Shown here piece by piece: positions 22,327 to 35,300 of a stretch of 64,000 nucleotides of DNA; position 1 is the stretch's first letter; each line of letters starts with the position of its first letter. The stretch is from NCBI GenBank assembly GCA_018340805.1, contig JACMZG010001914.1:21092593-21156592 (forward strand). The letters are read 5' to 3'. This stretch comes from Microvelia longipes (Eukaryota > Arthropoda > Insecta > Hemiptera > Veliidae). Under the pieces are notes generated by a model. That model was not told the origin of the DNA. It was given only the letters and a program-made list of their open reading frames with translations, and did not search any database. The translations under genes and the position numbers were made by a program.

Positions 22327-23309
22327 CAAAATTTTGATGTTGAGTGCTGAACAGAAAAAATAATTTAAAAAATATACTAGAAGAAAATAAATAATAAGAA
22401 ATTAAATAAGTCCAAAAATCATTAGAGGGAGCTAAAATCTAAAAAAGGGAGGGAGGATGCTCCACTAAAATGGGAATATCTCCTATCACATCCCTTCAAA
22501 TAATTATAATTTTATGCCCCTCTTTGAATATTAAATTACCTAAAATTCAGTCACAATTTGAGAACTCTATGGGGCTTAAAAACTTTAAAATTAACTCTTA
22601 AAAGGAGGAAATGTTTATAAAGAATAACATTTTGTCAAATTATCAAAATGAGACCTAGTTCTCTCTTGACCACTTATTGGGTACAATGTTCATGGTACAA
22701 AACTTTTATTGCAATAAATGTTCATTTTAAATTGTAATTTACATGCATGTGCAACCCAATTCTTCGACATACTGAAAAAAATATATATATTCAGCTAGAT
22801 TAACTGCTCTAACAACTTGGCCCTAAGAGGTATCAAGCCCTTTATTAAATAACACCTATTTAATTTTTTATTACTAATTAATTATACTTATTTGTAATAA
22901 ATAACTAATTATTATTAACAGAAACCATTTTGTATTTAATTTTATATTTATGAAATTCAGATGTTTGTAATATTATAAATATTAAATGTTATAATTGTTT
23001 TTGCAATTTGTACAATTTTTTATTTGAACTTTCCTTCCTCTGTTGCAGAATTTAGTTACAATAATAATAAATTAGAAAAATACTAATTTCTTACGTTAAA
23101 AAAATAGTTATATTTAGCAGTTGAACATGCACAAATAGCCAAATTTTTAATTTTACTCAATACAGCCATTATTTTTTTCAGAACCCCCACCCATTGAGAG
23201 TTATCCTCTAAATACAATAAAATATCTTTAAAGGAAATATTGAGTTATATCTTCCAACGGGGGGTTGTTAGACAAGGTATGTGGGATGGGTCTTTTGACA
23301 AGAAATAAA
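22327..23309. other. AT-rich non-coding stretch, nothing recognised
   Basis: No ORF, RNA gene or repeat structure can be supported. Confidence 0.5.
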
Positions 23310-23925
23310 TTAGTCAATTGATATTCCTTAGTTGATAAGGAATATCATAGTCAATTGATATTCCTTAGTTGATAAGGAATATCATAGTCAATTGATATTT
23401 TAGTTGATAAGGAATATCATAGTCAATTGATATTCCTTAGTTGATAAGGAATATCATAATCAATTGATATTCCTTAGTTGATAAGGAATATCATAGTCAA
23501 TTGATATTCCTTAGTTGATAAGGAATATCATATCAATTGATATTCCTTAGTTGAAAGGAATATCATAGTCAATTGATATTCCTTAGTTGATAAGGAATAT
23601 CATAGTCAATTGATATTCCTTAGTTGATAAGGAATATCATAGTCAATTGATATTCCTTAGTTGATAAGGAATATCATAGTCAATTGATATTCCTTAGTTG
23701 ATATATCTAATTGATATTCCTCATAGTCAATTGATATTCCTTTGTTGATAAGGAATATCATAGTCAATTGATATTCCTTTGTTGACAAGTAATATCGCAG
23801 TTAATCGATATTTCTTTTTTTATAAGGAATACCATAGTCAACTGATATTACTTTGTTGATAAGGAATACCATATTCAATTGATATTCCTTTGCTAAGAAG
23901 GAAAATTGATATTCCTTTGTTTATT
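23310..23925. repeat. 37-bp minisatellite with a hairpin in every unit
   Basis: The unit TAGTCAATTGATATTCCTTA + GTTGATAAGGAATATCA is repeated about 16 times, first near-perfectly, then decaying after about 23770. Each unit holds GATATTCCTTA and TAAGGAATATC, a perfect 11-bp inverted repeat around GTTGA, so the array can form serial cruciforms. Several units show short deletions. No unique spacers separate the units. Confidence 0.96.
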
Positions 23926-26039
23926 ACCCTCAGATTTTATATTTAAACATTTTGGAGCCAAATATAAAAAAGAAAAAATACTCCAATTAATTTATATAAT
24001 AGTACTAAAAATTACAGACTAATACATCATTATATTACAAAGTAATTAATATCACAAACAATTACACTAAAGAAAGAAAAATAGACATGACTAAGAAATT
24101 AAATTATAATACAGTAAGTGGTAAGTTCTATGGTACTCAAGAAGTTTGTTTGGTACTATTCAATAATCATACAAAGTACATCAAGAACATTGTTCCGATG
24201 ATGTAACTATATTTTTAATTGCACCATCATGACGGAGTATCCTATTATATGAATCAGCAAGTGAAGGATCAAGCATTAAATATTGAAAATACCTTTAAAT
24301 AAATTAATAGTTGTTGTGTGATTGATGTGCCAATAAAAATTACATTATTATTGCTTAGGGCCATAATAAACATTCTTGGCCAGAGCTAAGAGCCATAATA
24401 TCTTTAAACTGACACCTTAAGAAATTTGCTGCTCTAAAAAAACAAATCTTTTCAGTACTTAAACCAAATAAAATAAGCCTAGAGATAAACATTTACACCA
24501 AATTCTACTAATAATGAGCTAAGATTTTTAAACAAAACACAAAATCAAATTGGAACACCAAAAAATAAAACAATAATAAAAATAAATAATAATAAGTACA
24601 ACATTAGAAAACATGGAAAATTTTATAGATAACATTAACAAAAAAATTGAAAAAATAGGTTTCATATTAATTTTTGTATGAAAAATTTTTAATAAACAGA
24701 TGGATGGCTAAGGTGCATACTAAACCAAAAATTGCATCACAAATTTTTAAATCAAACCTTTTTCTACAAAAATTCTCAATATTATATTTGTTTTAACATC
24801 AAATAAGCAACATTTTTAAAATGTTTACATTTTAAAAATATGCTAACAATAATAATTACACTTAGACACTTCTTCAATAAACCTTCTCTATAAGATGAGG
24901 AAAGTAAACGCTTAATATAAATCTGCCATGAGTTCAAGGTAAAGTAAAATAGAATAACAAGTGAACTAACTCCCGCCAAAATGGATTGAAAAAAAAATAT
25001 TTTTTTTAAATGGCTGTTAAAACGTTAAGATAACAACAGATAAGAATGATAATTGTCAAGAAATTGTGTAAACAAACCCTCTCAGTCGTTTTATTTTTGC
25101 CCAAAAGATTTTTTTTGTTATTGTTTTGTACGAATTTCTGACACAAAAATGAACTTTATCAATGACAGACAACAAGACATTTGCATATCCTCCTCTACAG
25201 TAACTCAATGTGCTAAAGTAGCCCTAGTGGCCAAAAATATTTTCTTTTTTGATATCAGCTCATGTTTTGACAGACCGAAATATGTGTGTTAAGTCACTTG
25301 TTGCTTCTATTCCACAATAATTGAAGGGTACATACCTTCTTCAAAATTGTTATCATTTTGCCAACTTCATTATTTTTTTTAATAGTTATATAAAATGACA
25401 TAATTTTTATACATGTTTGTCGGCACCAAATTACATAGACAGCATTTTTTTCCAAATTCTATAAACTATTCACAATAAATAAGATCATTTATGAGTTTAC
25501 AAAAGAATTTATTCCTTCCGATTAATACAAGAATCCTTATGAACAAGTTATTTATAGGTTAAACCCTGTCGAAACAAATTAAGAGTAAATTTAAAGGATT
25601 GCAGCAAGATTTATGTAAGACAATTCTGGGATTTTTCGCTTAAAAATATATTTAAGTTAGCTAACACATTGATTTTGAGATAAAGGTATAAGTAATATCA
25701 CTCTGAAATCATTCTCAAACCTCTCTAGAATTACCCATGATCATTTTTAACAATTGTGTATCTCCATAATCAATTATAATTTTAGGGGTTTAACTATTTT
25801 TATATAACAAATAAATTATTATTTATTTTTTTTATTAAGATTTAGTATAAATTAATTAACTTAAACTATATCAATGTAATTTGAATACAAATATCTTTAT
25901 AAGATAATCTTTCTCAAAGAAACTAACAAGAAATGCACTAATCAGTTTGACAAATTGGACCAAAAATTATTAAATAGTCAGGGTTTATCATGAAATCCAG
26001 TATAAGGGGTGTTAGAAAATACATAATGGCTTTTTACAC
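23926..26039. other. AT-rich intergenic DNA, nothing recognised
   Basis: The ORFs at 24782-24979 (-) and 25053-25292 (+) show no domain, splice or codon signals of a gene. This is the interval 3' of both the kinase gene and TXNDC5. Confidence 0.5.
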
Positions 26040-26240
26040 GCTATGGCTTAATTACACACACAAGATAGCAAAGATAGCCTAGCAATTGATCGCCACAAGA
26101 CAGTTACTTAAGAGTTGGTTAAACTTGCTTAAGAGACCAGTCTGGTCAGTAAGTTGGTGAGGGAAATTTTCATCCCCTCTACCCTCTTCCACTCCAGACC
26201 ATTATGACCTGAGCATTATGACCAGCAGGACCTCGCGAAT
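26040..26240. repeat. Interspersed repeat shared with 60590-60785
   Basis: ACACACACAAGATAGCAAAG, AGACCAGTCTGGTCAGTAAG, TTGGTGAGGGAAATTTTCAT and CTTCCACTCC all recur in the same order at 60590-60785. There is no coding content. Confidence 0.7.
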
Positions 26241-26653
26241 TTAAGTATTTCTGAATGAAACTCAAGCAATTAGATCATTAAATGTAACTTTTTACCAAGT
26301 ATATCAAATATTTCAATTATATTGAGAATAATTAACAACCTAAAAATTTCCAACACCCCTTACTGAGGATTAAATCGTGATGTCTCCTAATTTTAAATGA
26401 ATTTATAGTACTAAAGAAAATATTATTTTTAAATCTTATATCTAGTATAAGTCTTTTAGAAAATAAATATAGTACATAGTCATGGCAGTAAGGCAAACAT
26501 CTAAAACAATAGTATTAGATTAATAAATAAGAAAAGTTAACACTCAGGCAAGTTAGGTTACTCGGCTATCCAAGAACTATAACAGCCCACACAACGGTTA
26601 AGATATACACTGCCATCTATATGTACTTATGTGTTTTAGAATTGAAAATCAGT

Positions 26654-26779
26654 TTAAAGTTCATCATGAGAATGAAGAGCAATAAATTCTCTAAGAAATT
26701 CTTTGTGACGATGTCCTTCGTACTCTATTGGGTCTTTGCCATCTCCTTTATACAAAAGTAGAGTAGGATATCCATCAAT
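26654..26779 (-). CDS. TXNDC5: TXNDC5 exon 8 (terminal, HDEL)
   Basis: The acceptor CTGTCTAG ends at 26780. Codons read IDGYPTLLLYKGDGKDPIEY, then EGHRHKEFLREFIALHSHDEL and TAA at 26656-26654. Forms the end of thioredoxin domain 3 and the ER-retrieval tail. Confidence 0.95.
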   Translation of the reverse strand: MDGYPTLLLYKGDGKDPIEYEGHRHKEFLREFIALHSHDEL

Positions 26780-29358
26780 CTAGACAGAAAAAGTACACAA
26801 ATGAAACTAAAATTAAACCAGCACATATTTTTACTTTTCCTCCATAATACTGTAGATATTTATAGGAAAAGTATTGTGTTTGAACAGAAAATCCTAAACC
26901 AGGGTTTCAAGTGAATTTTCGTTTCAGGTGTTTTCAAGACATATTTCAAATAGTTTTTACAAAGATGACAATCTGAATGTGTGTGTTTGTACTCATCCTG
27001 ACTCCTAGGGTGTCTATGCTAGACAGTAGAAACTTGGTACAGGAATCAAATTTTAGGTTTAGTAGTGGTATCTGGAAAATTAATTGTCACTAACAACTCG
27101 GCAAAAATTTTTAAAAAATCATGGAAATGTAATGAAATTTGACACACATGTAGTACAATATAATACAAAGAAATATGCTAAGTTTCGCTTCATTATCAGC
27201 ATTAATTCCATTTTTATTAAGTGAAACGTATACATTTCAAAAGAAAATAGTTAAAAATCGAAAAATAATCTAATTGATTAGAAATTTGGCACCCGTGTAA
27301 TCACTTTATACAATAAAAGAGTTTATGTAGATGTATATATAGCAAGTATATCTACATCATCAAGTAAGGTTCAGAACCTGAATGGGTAATCATTGGGAAT
27401 AAAAAGAAATTACATGGTGATTTTCATATCCTAAAGTGGTGAGGATGAGTGTAGCAAATCCAATATTTTAAAGAAAAGTTCTAAGGTACCCCTTACCCAT
27501 TTTTTTTTATTTAGATTGATCTAGTAACTAAAAAAATAGCACATATCACTTAAAATGCACCACTTAATTCCACTACAGCTTCTCTTGAGTTTGAATGCTT
27601 TGAAACTTGGACTTCAGACTAACTTTACTTAGCCTAAGATAATGTTAAAATATTAACTCCATTTTGACAAATACAAGGTGGTACACTTGAAATACATCAC
27701 CTGGGTTAACTCAGCTTTGTGTGGAGCAATCACGATCAAATTGGTATCTACCCTCTCTAAAATGACCACTGGAACTTCAAATACCCAATTATTTGTTTGG
27801 TAATTGTCTGGCACGCATGGTTATCAGGTTACCAAAATGTGTTTTTCTATAACTTTAAAACATTAAATTAGAACATAACTTTATAATTATTCTTTCAGAA
27901 ACTGTGCCCTGAACAATTTGATATCAATACAATTAAATTCCGGTAATTTTCCCTCGAGCTATCTTTTGGCATACATAAGGACTATTGCCTATTACTGTTT
28001 ATTTTACTTAAAATACTTAATATAAATATAAATACTTAATAATAATTTTTATAATACTGTAAAAATTTATATTTTACTGTTACAACCGCCAGAATACATA
28101 GGTGTTAAGTAATGTTCCCACTCACGGGTCAATCCTTGTGGGATTTCACTAATTTTTTGTAAATTTCTATGTTTATTCTTGTAACAAGTTTATATGTGAA
28201 TATCCATTTGTAATAAAAATAAGCATTATAATTCATCACTTCTAATTTATTGGAAGGAAAAATAAGTGTCTGGGAAATATTACTGGAATTCAGTGATATT
28301 GGTATCTAATTTTCCAGGGTATGACACAGTTTAAGAAATGAAGCATACAAAGGTATGATTCAATTTAACTTTTAAAAGTTATTGTTAAAACACTTTTGGT
28401 AATCAGATACCATGCATGCCATACGATTGCCAAAAAAATGGCATTTAAACTCCTAGTGGTCGACTAAGTGAGGGTCGTACTAATTTTATCGTGATGGCTC
28501 CACACAAAGCTGATTTAATCAGGGTGATGTATTTCAGGCGTACCACCTTGTATACAGAGGTATCCCAATTCAAGTATAGAACAAACCTGATACTGCTAGA
28601 AAACAATGCCGGCAGCAGAATTCATTTCATTTTAAATTAAATGCGTCATACTCACATTCTGATCATTACAAAGTTGCTTTTCAACAGCACAGTCTACTTT
28701 AGCTATCCTAATAACTTTGTTGTCAAATGATTTACTCAGTTCTTCCCATACAGGAGCTAACATTTGGCTGTGTCCACACCTAGAAAACAGATGAATAAAT
28801 AAAGGAATCCAAGCACACATATAGCATGTATTCCTAGATATACGAAAAACAAAATTACTGTTATCGGCAGCAGTTTTCTATGATTCTTAGATATATTATT
28901 TATTTTATAACAGGATAGAAATTTAAAATCAGTACAAGGAAACATAAATATTACAATTAAGAACATTAAATTAACAATTTGACTATTAAAACTTTTAAAT
29001 TAAACTCAAGTTGACATCCCATAGAGAGTTGCATGTTCTTTTAAAAGCTTTTTAAGATGAAATACATCACAATATAACTTGTTTGTGTTAACAATTAACA
29101 TATTTTTTTTGAATATTTCATAAATAAGAAATTATGTTTAAATATGTGTACTACTAGTTATATACTATTATAGTTTCTAAATGTTAAAACTAAAATTTGC
29201 ATATGGTACACAAATAATAATAATAATAATACAATTGTAGAAACTTGGCACACAGTGTCCGCTCTACAATTAACCACTTTCTAAGTGAAAAAAAAAAACC
29301 TAAACATAATAATAATAATAATTACCTCTGAAAGGTGTGAAACTCAAAAATAATAATA

Positions 29359-29389
<31 letters not shown>

Positions 29390-32300
29390 TAATAATAAAA
29401 AGCTTTATTCGTTAGAAAATATACAATTTTTTGTGTTATTCTTATTATTGGAAAGCCTGTATACCCATGGTAACTGAATACCCATAGTACTGAATTAATT
29501 TTTATTTACAATCTATATTATACAAATTCTAAGGCTAGTTTAGCTTACAGTCACTATGACTTTAAGTATTATTTTTTTTGTGCAATAGCAATAAATGAAT
29601 TTCTATATTCAAACATGATATATACTAGAGACAACGCCCACACCCACAGTCTAGTTGATTGAGATTCACCAGAATCAAGTAGAACAACAACAATACAATA
29701 TCTTATAGTCCAAGAGCCGGACCTGAAAAAATGAGACTCATTTTGTCCTACTTAAAACCAAATATTTCTGAAAATATATATTAAATTATGAAGAAAAAAC
29801 ACAGTCTGCCTATCAAGAGTGGAGCTCTTGCATGCTCAAAATTTTAGAAAACCGTACAAATTTCAGTTTTCTTGAAATAAGTGGTTCCCTGTGGGAAAAT
29901 GTTCTATAAAACAAGTGTTTTACTATCAAAATCGGATGACTGCTTCTAAAGTGGCAATTATGGCTCTTTCAAAACACCAAAAAATGGTTAATTTATGCAA
30001 AGTAAGCAAAGTTCTTTGGGAAAATATTGGATTTTCCCAAAATGGTGTAAAAACATGAACTCATGATCTAACTGATATAAGCAAAAATATAAATAAAAAA
30101 AATTAGAGTCAGTAGAAAGTATATGAAAGAGGCTCACCAGACCACTGCTGCTATCTGTTATTTAAATCTGTAACTACATAACTTTTAGCGAATTATATTT
30201 GAAAAAATTTTTCTAATGACATGGCTTAGGTGGTAGGTGGTGCCTGGGAGTGGCTCCAAAATCCGTTTTAGAGGTCCCCAAACACAAAAAATACGTTTAG
30301 CCGATTTTTATAAGCACTCTATCTCTAGAATGGAATAATTTTTTTAAATCAAACTTGGCACAAAAATCAACCTTGGGGGACACGAACCCTATTAAAAAAC
30401 TGGTTGTTGTGACATCATTAACCCGACTAGTTGAGTCGCCAATGTTTTCAAAAAATCAGCAAAATTCAATGTTTTTTTTGGCGGAAAAAAAGTATCAATA
30501 TGAATATTTTAGAGTGCTGAATCAAATAAAAGTGGTCCAGAGTCAATAAGACAACTCTAAGTTGACCAAAATGTCAAAACAAAAGGTTGTAAAAAGGGAA
30601 AAAATAAATAAAAGTGGTGTTGTTTATAAGTAACCAAATTTCCGTTTATGTAACCAAAAACCCAATATAACCAGGTAAAATAACCAGAAAAACTTAGTTT
30701 ACAATAAAATAATTATAGAAAAGTTTAGTATTTTCTTTGAAAAATTTAAAAAAAAAATTATATAATAAGTTGTGACACTACCACTCAGATTATTAAATAT
30801 ATATTGAAAACTTAAAAAAATTGGATTAATAAGCAAGAAATCACCCATTTCAAACAAAATTTGCTTGGCTTGCAGACCTCCGTATTATTTAAATTAAAAC
30901 CTCCTTAGCTATCACCCAGTCCCTATAACCACCAGTATCCAATCATTCACTTCAGCAACAATCGTCTTCCCCTCCTCTACCATAGGCGGATCCATAAGAA
31001 CCAAACTATTTGGTTGGCACTGTCTCTAGTCCAATAAAAATCCCTGGTTGTGTAAGTATGCAATCCCATGTGGTAGGGGTAAGGGAGAAATAGTAAAATA
31101 AAACTATCCTAGTTAAAGATAAAAAATAAATAAATAAAACCCTGAACTATGGAGTAAATTATTAAATATAAACAACATTCTTTCCACTTTTTTATTTAAA
31201 TAAATAAAATAATAATACTTATGTTGGAACAGGAAATGAAGAAAAGAGTCCCTCACAAAAATAATAGTTTGCTGGCAAGCGCTTTCAACCTAACATGAGG
31301 TCATCATCAGTGCCTGCAAAAATAAGTTATTACAAATTAAAACAAAATAAAAACAAATTACATCAGAAAAGCCAAATAAAGAGAAATAACAAAGAAACAC
31401 AAAAATACAAACAGAACCGTGAAAAACACAGTTCTGTTTGTATTTTTGTGTTTCTTTGTTATTTCTCTTTATTTGGCTTTTCTGATGTAATTTGTTTTTA
31501 TTTTGTTTTAATTTGTAATAACTTATTTTTGCAGGCACTGATGATGACCTCATGTTAGGTAGAAAGCGCTTTGCCAATAAACTATTATTTTTGTGGAGGG
31601 ACTCTTTTCTTCATTTCCTAGTATGAGTAACTCCACTTGTGCTCAATCTCATTTATATGTTGGAACAATTAACTACTGACCCTACTATATACTTCAAATT
31701 ATTAAGAATTATTCTGAGCCATGAGCATATATCTATAGGCCAAAACTAGTCTATTAAACTTTGCCAGTATTCTGATCATGCAATTTTGGCTAAGTGTAGC
31801 TAAACTGTATATTCTAGGTATATAATATATAAATGATCATAGAAGCCTGGCAGAGTATTTATTAGATTGATTTTAATGCACTTCTTCAGTTTTGTTGACC
31901 TCTTTAGTTTAATTTTTGTTTTTATTTATCTTGGTCATTTAATTTAATTTTGTCAATAATTATGTTGTGATTAATAAATATTAAACAAAGGGACTATTTA
32001 ATCTAAAGAAGGACTGATTTTATCTTATTTCTTCTTTGAAACTGTATAATAGTTTTACAATTTAGTTTGTTGCCATCTAAACAATATCTTAACATGGTGT
32101 TTTACTGTGTTAGTATGCCTTAATAAAAGTCAATGGACCCAGAGAAGATGTCTAAGTGCCTTGGAGGTAATCTCCACCGGGAAAAAAATCTCTCCAGTAT
32201 AAATAAAAAGAAAATATGAAATTCTTATAAAATCTTACCATGGTGCATAAAACTTAACAAAAAGTAGTCCTCCCTTGTTGATTTCATCATGAAAGTTATC

Positions 32301-35300
32301 AGCATTGAGAATGACGACAGGTTCCTCTCCCTTAGCGGGTGACTTCTGACTGGATGATTTGTCCTCTGTGTCAACAAAGTTATCTGAATCCTTCATCTTC
32401 ATCATATCATCAACAAATTGCTTAAAGTCTTCAAGATTTGTGTGGCCATATTTTTCAACCTGTTTAACACAGAATTAAGCTTTATTATAAACTTTGCTTA
32501 ACAACAAATAAGGAACAGTAAACAATAAACCCATTATGCACATTTGTATTAGTAAAATTAAGGTCTGGTGGGAAATCACTTTTATCACATGTGATAACAA
32601 TACTTAATGTTTTATCAATGTATTTTAACTTTTTAAAAGTAAAAAACTTTTTTAAAGGGTAATTATTGATATCACATGGTTTGCGAATTTGAAAAAGTAT
32701 GTTTTGTGTTGCTTTGCTGTAATAGTAAAGTTATACAATTTTTACATAATAATTTAAGAAAGATATGTTAACAAAATTATTAATTTACTTCAATTATTAA
32801 AACACACTACTTTCTTTTTTAATTAAAAACCAAAAATAAATTTGTTATCAAATTAAAATACGGCAAAAATACCGGCGTGGAACACGTGGTAAAGGTGCAG
32901 AAGCGATGATTAACAGGTCACTTAGCACAGCATTCAGGTCAAAATGATATTTTTCCTTTTTATTACGATATTAAAGCATCCAAATATTAATTTTAATTAC
33001 CTAAAGTATGATGTAAATAAAATGTATTAAAAAAATTCAGTGGGTATTCTGTCGACATGTAGGGTGTTAAGCAAATCATGGCTTAAGCCTTATAAAGGCC
33101 GATAGTCCAAAAATAATAGTATCTTGATTAGAATTAATTTGTATTAAAGTAAAATATTATTTAGAATTTTAAATAAGATACTAGATTAGATCTGAAAACT
33201 TGTAATATATGTAAATAACTGTTAGTTATTTGTTTTGTTTTTATTTTATTTTATTTTACATCGTTGCTAAGGCAACGATGTTTGATTGTTTGACACTTTG
33301 TTCATTATTTTTATATATTTTTCATTTCATAGATTGATCTCTAAATTTTATGCTAAGGTGTGTTTAATAGCTTGAAATTTAATCATTCTGTTTCAGACTA
33401 ATGAAATCTTTTTATTAAACAACCTTACAAATTAAATTTCAAACTATCACTCAAGATGACTAGAAGATTGTTTGCTCATATTGTTAAGAGAGAAGAGAAT
33501 AAGTTTGAATTAGCTGGCCTGTCCGAGGATAAACAACTCTGGTGCTGCCTTCCTGTAGAGTATCAAAATATCAACCATCATAAGGTACTGTTTTCCAAAC
33601 CTTCTATTAAAAGCGCGACCAGTGCTATTAAACCCATTAATGGGTTCCGTAAAATAAGGGTTAAGATAGATGATGATATAAAGAGAGAATATTGTGATGC
33701 AGATGAGAATTTATGCTATAAAAACATCCCATTAGAAGAATCATCTGAATTAAAGAATTAGAGAGTAAGTTAAACGCAGCGGACGAAGTGAAGCTACATG
33801 AAGTAGAAAAGAAGTTGTTTTAGAAAAATTTAACAAAACTCAAGATCCTACTGACTGGCTAACAAGGTTTGAAAATGAATGTCGTAGGCACAGAGTGAAC
33901 AATGAAGTTTATATGATTGAGGCTCTTCGTTTCTTTTTGTCTGGTTCGTCTAAGAACTGGTATGAGGCCAATTTAAGGAAGATTGGGCTCTTGAACTGGG
34001 CTGAGTGGAAGGAATCTTTCTTCAATGTATTTATAGACAAAGGTTGGAGCAAAGTTAGATTAGCTTACAGTTATAAGTATTTAGGCGGCTCCCTTATAGA
34101 TTATGCTTTAGCTAAAGAAAAACTTTGCTTAGAAGTAGAAAGCAATGGAACTGTCTTTTCTAGAATAAATATGATAGTAGTAGGATTACCTTTAGAAATA
34201 CAAAATGAGCTAGACCGACAAGAAATAACAACTACAGATAAATTGTACTTAGAATTAAGAAAGGTAGAAGAATCATATAATAAGATATTGAAGCCTAGGA
34301 ATGAAAATAAGAACATCGATAAGATAGTAACTAAATCACCTATATCAACTTCTAGCAAATATACAAATAGTTATAGTAATAAGATGGTAAAAAGCCCTGC
34401 TATATGTGTGAAAATCTGGGATGGCCAAATAGATATCACCCTACAAGCGAATGTAGAAACACGAGTCTCTACGATTCAAAGAAGGAATCAAATATCCATG
34501 AAGCTGGAGATGTAGCTGAAATGATGAAAATTGAAATCAAGAATGACTGTTTAAACTAGATAACCCGGGGAAATTAGATCCACTAATAAAATTAAATGTA
34601 TTGATAGATAATAAATTAAAGGTAAAGGCGGTTTATGACAGCGGATCAAACGTGAGTCTTATAAATCAGAGAGTTGTCGATTTGTTAAAGTTGAGTCTCA
34701 TTAACAGTAAGAATGCATTTAAAACAATTAGTGGGTTTAATTTCAGTTCAGCCCGGGCGAATATTATTCTTAGAGTAGGAAATTTAGTAAATAGTTTAAA
34801 TACGTATGTTGTTAGGAATAACAATTTTTCTTATGATTTACTGTTAGGACTAGATGCTATACAAAAATTTAAACTAGTGCAAGATGAAACTTAAATATTT
34901 TTCAAAAATATGATAAAAATAAGATGATTAAAATAGAAGAGAGAAGTGAAATAACTGTTAAAAATGAATTAGAAAATAGTAATAATTCAGATTTTAATTA
35001 TGAAAAGTTAATTCAAGAAGATAAAGAAGAAGACAATTTAGATGAAAATTATAAAATTAATTTTAATGAAAATATAGATATAAGTCAATTTAAGGCAAAC
35101 CTGGAACATATTCAAGATGAGAAGAAAAAAGAAGAAATTTTAAATTTAATACAAAAGTATAAACATATATTTGCTAAAGATAAATATGACGTTGGTAAAG
35201 TAAAGTGTAGAGAAGCAGAAATAAAATTAATAAAAGAAGAATATGTTACTGCAAGACCGTATAAATGCTCTATACCTGATGAAGAGGAAATCAAAACTCA

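Larger units (their letters stand above)
28780..32238 (-). other. TXNDC5 intron 6
   Basis: A 3.46-kb intron. It contains a LINE 3' fragment at 29208-29323, an (AAT)n tract at 29340-29402, repeats at 29697-30020 and 30235-30660, and a foldback element at 31231-31619. The remainder (28800-29200, 30720-31230 and 31630-32230) shows no recognised feature. Confidence 0.7.

Noticed and set aside
23310..23925. Regular 37-bp repeats could suggest a CRISPR array
   Set aside because: Units are contiguous with no unique spacers, and the genome is eukaryotic with introns. It is a minisatellite.
31290..31577. Two near-identical ORFs on opposite strands
   Set aside because: Produced by the palindromic foldback element. 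No domain and no codon bias.
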